A stretch of DNA of 64,000 nucleotides from Sphingomonas daechungensis (GTDB lineage: Bacteria > Pseudomonadota > Alphaproteobacteria > Sphingomonadales > Sphingomonadaceae), in NCBI RefSeq assembly GCF_014489495.1, contig NZ_CP060780.1, forward strand, positions 2,305,001 to 2,369,000, written 5' to 3'. The position numbers and the translations under genes are program-made. Positions 58,091-64,000 of this stretch are shown here, piece by piece (positions within the stretch are counted from its first letter, which is position 1; the number at the start of each line of letters is the position of its first letter). The notes beneath the pieces were generated by a model. It ran no database searches, had not been told where the DNA came from, and saw nothing but the letters and a program-made list of their open reading frames with translations.

Positions 58091-60297
58091 TTAACCGCAT
58101 TTCGAATAGCCGCAGTCGAGGCAATTGTTGCAGCCTTCGACTTTCACGAGGGCCGATGCGCCGCACTGCGGGCATTGCGGCATTGCCTTGGTTGCGGCCA
58201 TCGCGAACGCGTTGGGAGGTGCCACTTCCGGCAGCAGTCCGCCCAAGTGCCGCTCGACGATGTCGCCGATCGCGGCGAGCAGCGAGGGCACGTATCGGCC
58301 CTGCATCCAGGCACCGCCACGCGGATCGAAGACGGCCTTGAGCTCCTCGGCGACGAAGGCGACGTCCGAGCTGCGCCGGAAGACCGCCGAGATCATCCGC
58401 GTCAGGCCCAGTGTCCACGCATAATGCTCCATGTTCTTGGAGTTGATGAACATCTCGAACGGCCGCCGTTGGCCGTCCTGGTCGACGTCGTTGATCGTAA
58501 CGTAAACTGCATGCGCGCTTTCGGGCCATTTGAGCTTGTACGTGGTGCCGTAAAGCTGATCAGCGCGCGGCGCCAAAGGCTCCTCGCTCTTCAGTTCTGT
58601 CGACGCCATGCCCGTTACGCTCAGCACCGAGCCGGTAACGGCGTTCGGCCGGTACGTCGTGAGCCCCTTGCACCCCAGATGATAGCCCTCGACGTAAATG
58701 TCGGCGAACTCCTCGAAGCTGATATCCTCCGGGCAGTTCACGGTCTTCGAAATCGAGCTGTCGATGAGCGCCTGCGCCGCGGCCTGCATCGTCAGATGAT
58801 CGGCAGGCGAGAGAGTCTGAGCGCTGACGAACAGATCGTCGGGCGGAGGGATGTCACCTTTGACCTGCCGCCAAACGCGCATGGCATAATCCTCGACTTT
58901 TTCTTCTCGCTTCGTACCGTCGGGCTGAAGTATTTTTCGAGTGTAGGAATAGGCAAAAACCGGCTCGATTCCGGAAGAGACATTACCCGCTAGCAACGAT
59001 GTCGTTCCGGTGGGGGCAATCGACGTGAGGCAACCGTTGCGAAGTCCGTTCTCAGCGATGAGCGCGCGCGTGCCCTCATCCAGATCGGCGAGGTTCGACC
59101 GCTCGAGCATGCTCGGATCGTAGAGAGGGAAGGCACCCTTCTCGCCCGCCAGGCGCGCGGACGCGCGATAGGCTTCGCGCTTCATAATGCCGAGCCAGCG
59201 ACGCGTGAGGTCCACCGCTTCGCTGCTTCCGTAAGCCGCGTCGCAAAAGAGCAAAGCATCGGCGAGGCCCGTGATTCCAAGGCCAATGCGCCGTTTGGCC
59301 TTCGCTTCGGCCTCCTGCTCCGGCAGCGGGTATCGCGAGATGTCGATGACGTTGTCGAGCATGCGAACAGCCGTGTGCGTGAGTTCGGCGAGCTTCGTTT
59401 CGTCGAGCCTCCCGCCCTCGAACGGGCTCTGGACGAGCCGAGCGAGGTTGATCGATCCCAGTAGGCACGCGCCATATGGCGGCAACATCTGCTCGCCACA
59501 GGGGTTGCTGGCGCTGATCGTCTCGCAATGCGCAAGATTGTTCGCCGCATTCACCCGGTCGACGAAGATCACCCCCGGCTCTGCTGCGTCGTAGCTCGCG
59601 CGCATGAGCCTCTCCCAAAGCTCACGCGCGCGAACCGTCCGCGCCGTCTCCCCCTGGAAGACAAGGGCCAGTCCCCATCGCTTCCGAGCGCAGACATGAA
59701 TCTGTCGGTGACCAGGACCGACAGGTTGAAATTGCGGAATCGGGCCGGGTCCCGCTTGGCGTCGATGAACGCTTCGATGTCGGGGTGATCGATGCGCAGA
59801 CAGCCCATCATGGCCCCGCGGCGCTGGCCGGCGGAGTGGACGGTCCGGCACATGGAGTCCCAGCAATCCATGAACGTCAGCGGTCCGGAGGCATCGGCGC
59901 CGACCCCGTGCACGGGACTTCCCGCGGGGCGGATCGTCGAAAAGTCCATTCCGACTCCGCCACCTTGCTGCATCGTCAGCGCCGCCTGCTTCAGATGCTC
60001 GAAAATGCCGTCGAGGCTGTCGGGGATCGTCCCCATGACGAAGCAGTTGAACAGGGTAACGCTTCGGTCCGTGCCCGCGCCAGCGAGGACCCGTCCCGCC
60101 GGAATGAAACGCATGTCCGCGATGGCGTCGCCGAAGCGTGTTTCCCATCGGTCGCGCAGTTCGGGAACTTCGGCCCCCGCGACGGCACGCGCGACTCTCT
60201 CGGCGGTTTCCTCGAAGCTGCCGTCACCCGCCCCCTCGCTGGTTTTGAAGCGATACTTGGCAGTCCAGATCTCTTCCGCGAGCGCGACATCGAACAC
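58091..60297 (-). CDS. nrdJ: NrdJ, B12-dependent ribonucleotide reductase (frameshifted)
   Basis: Class II adenosylcobalamin-dependent reductase making deoxynucleotides without oxygen. From GTG 60297 with GGAGG eight bases upstream. RFIPAGRVLAGAGTDRSVTL, LFNCFVMGTIPDSLDGIFEH, QQGGGVGMDFSTIRPAGSPV, and after a break near 59665 the substrate site NPCGEQMLPPYGACLLGSIN with active-site Cys, then CLTSIAPTGTTSLLAGNVSS. The end is a zinc-ribbon (CPQCGASALVKVEGCNNCLD). About 735 residues. A poor FNR-like site lies upstream. Confidence 0.94.
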
Positions 60298-60355
60298 GAT
60301 TATTCCCCCTCCACATGGCTTGGAGGGGAGCTTGGCAGCCATGAGACGACGCGCT

Positions 60356-60369
60356 TTGATCTAGCGCAA
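60356..60369. promoter_or_regulatory. Partial FNR-like site upstream of nrdJ
   Basis: Minus strand TTGCGCTAGATCAA: right arm ATCAA perfect, left arm TTGCG altered. About 65 bases before the nrdJ start. Confidence 0.5.
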
Positions 60370-60378
60370 TCGTGCGTC

Positions 60379-61601
60379 TCAGAGCTTGCCGTCGATCCGA
60401 GGTTTCGACAGGATCGGGCCGTAGGCGACGAGGAAGAGCAGGAAGGCACCCATCCAGGCTGCGCCCGCCACTTCTATGCCCATGCGATAGTCGAGAAGGC
60501 CGAGCGGTGCTGTGACCCGCAGCAGCGCGCCGGCTGTGACCAATACGTAGGCGGCTTGCGTGAGCAGGCTCGCCCGAAGTTCACGGCCTGTATGACCCAG
60601 TGTGGCGCGGCTCATGACTGCCAGGATCATTGTCGCCATCGCGCCGGCGGTCAGGGCATGGACGGCCGTGGATCGAGGGATCGGCGCGCCGAAATCGACC
60701 GCGGCCAGGAGGGCGAGGCCGATCGGTACCCAAAGGTACCCGACGTGAAGGATGAGCACGAGCGGATCGGCGAAAGTCTTCCACCCTTTCCAGCGCGCAA
60801 GCCGTGCGGCCTGACCTGCCGCCGCGACGGCAAACAATGTGCCGGTGAGCCATCCCGGCGGTGCCGTGATCCACGCCAGGAAGGCGAAGGCCGTGAGGCC
60901 GATAATGGCCATGTCGAAGGGCGCCGGCTGTCCCGGCAATCCCTCCCGCAGGCCCTGTTTGCTGAGCCAGTTCCGCGTGAACGACGGAATGATTCGACCG
61001 CCGATGAGCGAAATGAGGATGATCACCAACGCGACTGCGCATTTCCAAGCATGGTCGGCATCGATCAGCCCCGCCGCCCCCCATGATCGGCGGCGTCGAC
61101 AAGCCCGAAAAGGAAGATCAGCCCGACGACCGGCAGATTGCGGTTCTTCGACTCGAGCACTTCGCGCGCAGCAACCGCTGTCAGCACCATAAAGAAACCG
61201 ACATCGATCGCCGCTGCGACGACAGCTCCGATCGCGGCGGAGAAAAGGACGGCCAGGCGCCCCGCGACCCAAAGTCCGAACAATGCCGCCAGCGGCGGAC
61301 CTGCAATTGGCAGGCGCCCGGTCCAATTGGGCACTGCAGTCAGCAGGAAGCCGCCGACGACTGCCCCGACGAAACCGAAGAGCATCTCGTGGCGGTGCCA
61401 TGCGAGCGGATCGAACGCGGTTGGCAGTTGAACAGCGCCCGCGAGCGCCAGAAGCCACAGCGTCAGGGCAACGACCGCCCAGAGCGACCCTCCGAAAAAG
61501 AAGGGCCTGAAGCCGCCCCGCAGGAAAGGCGGCGCGGCGGCCATTCGCGCATAGCGAAGCGCCAACATCTGCTCACCGCGAGTCTGCACCGAATCCTCCA
61601 T
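60379..61601 (-). CDS. nnrS: NnrS-family heme-copper membrane protein (frameshifted)
   Basis: NnrS proteins are polytopic heme- and copper-containing membrane proteins that relieve nitrosative stress during denitrification. PPFLRGGFRPFFFGGSLWAV at the N-terminus and FDPLAWHRHEMLFGFVGAVV then GGFLLTAVPNWTGRLPIAGP are the family signatures with conserved His. After a break near 61085 it runs IIPSFTRNWLSKQGL, VHALTAGAMATMILAVMSRA TLGHTGREL and further helices to KPRIDGKL. About 407 residues, 12 helices. Presence implies that the cell meets NO, though no NO-producing reductase is seen here. Confidence 0.9.
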
Positions 61602-61701
61602 CCTCGCCGCTCCTGCCGGGTAGCGGCACGCTGCCTGAAAACTGCGTCAAAATCCGATCGACGACGTAAGCTTGGTGAATACCCGACCGTCGCGATTGGA
61701 T

Positions 61702-61715
61702 TTGACCTAAATCAA
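61702..61715. promoter_or_regulatory. FNR-like site before the small membrane protein gene
   Basis: TTGACCTAAATCAA: arms TTGAC/ATCAA. It lies between nnrS (minus) and the gene at 61768 (plus), 52 bases before the latter. Confidence 0.72.
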
Positions 61716-61767
61716 AAAGCGTCTTTGCGAGCGCAGTTAAGCCGACTTCAGACAAGGAGTCGGACAT

Positions 61768-62186
61768 ATGACACGCCAGATCGACCATGCGAAACTGCTT
61801 GCCCGCGAAGAAGTCGTTTCTCCCCAACTCCCCGTGCTTGCGTCGACCAAGGGTTCGAGCTCCCGCCGGCGATATTCCGCGCGATGGCCGCACTGTTTTT
61901 CGGCTTCCTGGCAGTCCTCACTGTCGGTCTCGCGGAGCCGCACCTCATCGTCCCAATGGGCGTCAACTTCGCATTCCTCACCACATTCTTCGCGGTGCCC
62001 GCGCTATTTGCCGGGCAAGCCGGTGGCGCTTCCCGCTCGCGCCCCCTGTCCGAATTCATGCGGAAGGGGATCGAAACAGCAACCGGTCACAGCTCGGGCG
62101 GCGAGGCGATGGTACTGGTGCTCATCCTACCGGCGCTGATCTTCTGTTGGGCGGTTGCGATCGTAACGATCGTCGCTTTGGTGTAA
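61768..62186 (+). CDS. Two-span membrane protein of unknown function, FNR-linked (frameshifted)
   Basis: MTRQIDHAKLLAREEVVSPQ, then after a break near 61850 GFELPPAIFRAMAALFFGFL, AVLTVGLAEPHLIVPMGVNF, AFLTTFFAVPALFAGQAGGA, a cytoplasmic loop with RPLSEFMRKGIETATGHSSG and a last helix VLVLILPALIFCWAVAIVTI. About 139 residues, three hydrophobic helices, two of them strongly membrane-like. No family recognised. GACAAGGAG precedes the ATG. With an FNR-like site upstream and nnrS next to it, an anaerobic or NO-related role is a fair guess. Confidence 0.65.
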
Positions 62187-62373
62187 CCGGAGTCCGGCCG
62201 CCGCTCTATGATGCTGACGCCGGCGAGGCGGCCGCCACGGGGCGGGGTCTAATTGATCCTTGCACTCTAGATTTGGGCGAGACGACAATAGGGTTTAGCG
62301 GAACGAATATTTCCCAGTGATCTGAGTGCCCATCATATTCATGTCCGGTGCGCCATTCCGTTCAATGCGTTCG
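62187..62373. other. Intergenic region, nothing recognised
   Basis: About 190 bases between a membrane protein and the NTF2-like gene. It contains TTGATCC but no second half-site and no convincing reading frame. Confidence 0.5.
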
Positions 62374-62850
62374 TCAGTCGGCGGATGACCAGTGGATGTG
62401 GACGATCTTCCATGCTCCGCCGCTGCGGCGAAGCACCATGGTTTCGGTCGTGACGACATCGATTGGCTTGCCCTTGTAGGTGCCGGTCGTACGGCCTTCG
62501 CTGGCGATCCAGGCGAGATCGCCGGCCAGTTCACCGGTCCGGCGCGTTACTTCGCTCAAGACGGCCTGGCTGAACGCGGAGTCGGCGCTGAGATGGTGCG
62601 ACGCATATTCCGCTTTGCCGCGCTCGACGCCGCCGGCTTCGAAGATGACGGCATTATCGGCGAGGAAGCCGAGTGCACTGTCGGTGTCGCCACGCGTGAG
62701 AGCAGCGTGGAAACCATCCACGACTGCCGCGGCAGGTTGCACCGTCCGATCAAGAGCCGCATCCACTGATGCGGGCTTGTGCTGCTCAGGATGAGCCGCG
62801 GCTGCGCTAGCCAACAAGATTCCAAATGCGAACTTCAGTGCCGAATGCAT
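62374..62850 (-). CDS. Exported NTF2-like (DUF4440/SnoaL) protein
   Basis: Intact, about 158 residues. MHSALKFAFGILLASAAAAH is a signal peptide. The mature part is a cone-shaped NTF2-like domain: AAVVDGFHAALTRGDTDSAL, GFLADNAVIFEAGGVERGKA, TTETMVLRRSGGAWKIVHIH and WSSAD. The end KIVHIHWS is diagnostic of DUF4440. GAGGGG lies eight bases before ATG 62850. Periplasmic; lies next to copB and so may be part of the copper-response region. Ligand unknown. Confidence 0.85.
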   Translation of the reverse strand: MHSALKFAFGILLASAAAAHPEQHKPASVDAALDRTVQPAAAVVDGFHAALTRGDTDSALGFLADNAVIFEAGGVERGKAEYASHHLSADSAFSQAVLSEVTRRTGELAGDLAWIASEGRTTGTYKGKPIDVVTTETMVLRRSGGAWKIVHIHWSSAD

Positions 62851-62873
62851 CTCCAACCCCTCTCAATCGATCA

Positions 62874-64000
62874 TCAGAACCAAGTCCGCAGGCCTACGAC
62901 AAAGCTGAGACTGCTCGGATCGTCGCCATCGGCTCGAAGGAAGCGCCGGGTATCGCCGAAGGCATGTTCGTAGCTAAGACCCGCGTACGGCGCGAGATTG
63001 GGCGTGACCTGGTAGCGCAGCCGCAATCCCACCTCGGCCTTCGACAGCCCTGAACCGACGCGCTCTTGCGGGATATCCTGCAGAGACAGGTCGACCTCCG
63101 CACGTGGCTGAAGGATCAGATTTTGCGTAATGCGAACATCGTGCTCCGCTTCGGCCCGGGCCGTCACGTCTCCCTTATCGGAGAGGAAAGCCGCGGCATC
63201 CAACTCAATCCAGTACGGCAGCAAGCCCTGCACCCCGACCACCAGGCGGCCGCGGGTGTCCGGCTGTGCATCGAAGCGAACGCCGGTCTGGACGTCGAAC
63301 CAGGGATCGACCGCATGGCTCCAGAGCGCCTGGAATTCCGCCTGCTCCGGCTTGCTACCGTAAGCGCCTTCGATCTCGGTCTTCAGCCACAGCTTGTCGA
63401 TGTCGCCGCCGTACCAGCCTTCCGCATTCAGGAAGTAGCCGTCGCGACCGCTTCGAAAACGCGTTTCCAGCTGGTCGACCAGGATCTTCGACATCAGCAT
63501 CTTGCCATGCTCGTTGAAGAGCACGGCGCGCCCATCCGCCATCGCGTCCTTGCCCAGGCGGTGTCCGCGGCGTTCTCGGGTCCCTGCAATGCTTCCGGAG
63601 GCGGCGGCCCGACCGGAACGTCAACCGCCGTCGCGCTCATGTCGTGGCCGGCATGCTCAGCAGAGGGCTCGTTCGGCATGACGTGCCCAGCGTGCGGGTC
63701 GGTGACCGGCATGTCGTGGCCCGCATGCGGGTCGGCCTGCGCTTTCGGCATATCCATCCTGGACGTGCCTGACATATCGTGCCCGGCATGGGGGTCCGCT
63801 GCTGGTTCCGCCGGAGGCTTCTTCGCCGTCGGCTTCTTCGCTGGCGGCTTCTTCGTTGGCGGCGCCTTCTTTGACGAAGGCTTCTTGGATGCCGGCTTCT
63901 TGGCGGTCGCCTTTTTGGGTGAAGGCGTTTTCGCCGCCGGCGTCTTGGCCGGTGCGGGCATCTTCATGCCGGGCATATCGTGGCCGGCATGCTGCGCCAT
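62874..64000 (-). CDS. copB: CopB, outer-membrane copper resistance protein (frameshifted, partial)
   Basis: Outer-membrane copper-binding protein; the start may lie beyond the right edge, since the window begins within or at MAQHAGHDMPGMKMP. The N-terminal 120 residues alternate Lys/Ala/Pro repeats (KKPASKKPSSKKAPPTKKPP) and copper motifs AGHDM repeated about six times. After a break near 63555 the barrel reads VLFNEHGKMLMSKILVDQLE, WYGGDIDKLWLKTEIEGAYG, DPWFDVQTGVRFDAQPDTRG and ends LSFVVGLRTWF. It sequesters or exports copper; copper is relevant here because NnrS and denitrification enzymes use it, but that link is inference. Confidence 0.9.

Overview
The window looks like chromosomal DNA of a GC-rich alphaproteobacterium, most likely of the order Sphingomonadales. 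The reasons are the gene families (TamA/TamB pair, PHA genes, several short sphingomonad-type proteins), frequent TTG/GTG starts, many ATGA or GTGA stop/start overlaps, and a short palindromic repeat of the kind that is often mistranslated in sphingomonad genomes. About two thirds of the genes appear broken by single-base frameshifts. Every break I resolved base by base is one missing G or C in a G/C run, so I annotate these genes as single full-length loci and treat the breaks as probable sequence errors, not gene decay.

Layout: (1) 0-24.6 kb is ordinary chromosome: transporters, tamB-tamA, an S24-type repressor, topoisomerase IB, an MscS channel, a MaoC/thiolase pair and drug-efflux MFS proteins. 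A polyhydroxyalkanoate (PHA) cluster follows at 18.4-24.6 kb: depolymerase, an H1-like PhaF-type candidate, PhaR, and a short PHA-synthase-like protein. (2) 24.6-35.1 kb is an accessory region starting at a tRNA-Arg(CCG). A serine recombinase gene runs antisense into this tRNA. Cargo includes a three-Cys radical-SAM-like protein with its TcmP partner, a GNAT with an extra domain, an HNH-HIT fusion, a YdeI-like protein, a cupin, a GreA/B-like protein and an ECF41 sigma factor with a carboxymuconolactone-decarboxylase partner. Two families of short repeats fill the gaps at 30-35 kb. (3) 35.1-62.2 kb is an anaerobic nitrate-respiration and molybdenum-cofactor supercluster: moaD-moaE-moaB-moaC-moeA, mobA, a TauE/SafE permease, a porin, an FNR-type regulator, narGHJI with a parvulin and two small genes, a double narK, moaA, hemN, a diheme-type cytochrome b, B12-dependent ribonucleotide reductase and nnrS. 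(4) 62.3-64 kb has an NTF2-like protein and the start of a copper-resistance region (copB).

How it works together: Moco genes build the cofactor for NarG, NarK moves nitrate in and nitrite out, HemN and the class II ribonucleotide reductase replace oxygen-dependent enzymes, and NnrS suggests exposure to nitric oxide. Eight FNR-like dyads (TTGAT-N4-ATCAA type) lie in the control regions of this supercluster, including one in front of the regulator itself, so it reads as one FNR regulon. No nitrite, nitric oxide or nitrous oxide reductase is present in the window.

The most promising new material: a strongly structured 5' leader with two mutually exclusive hairpins at the ribosome-binding site of the Moco operon, the radical-SAM/TcmP pair and the HNH-HIT fusion in the tRNA-Arg island, and an FNR-type regulator that lacks the usual fourth cluster cysteine.
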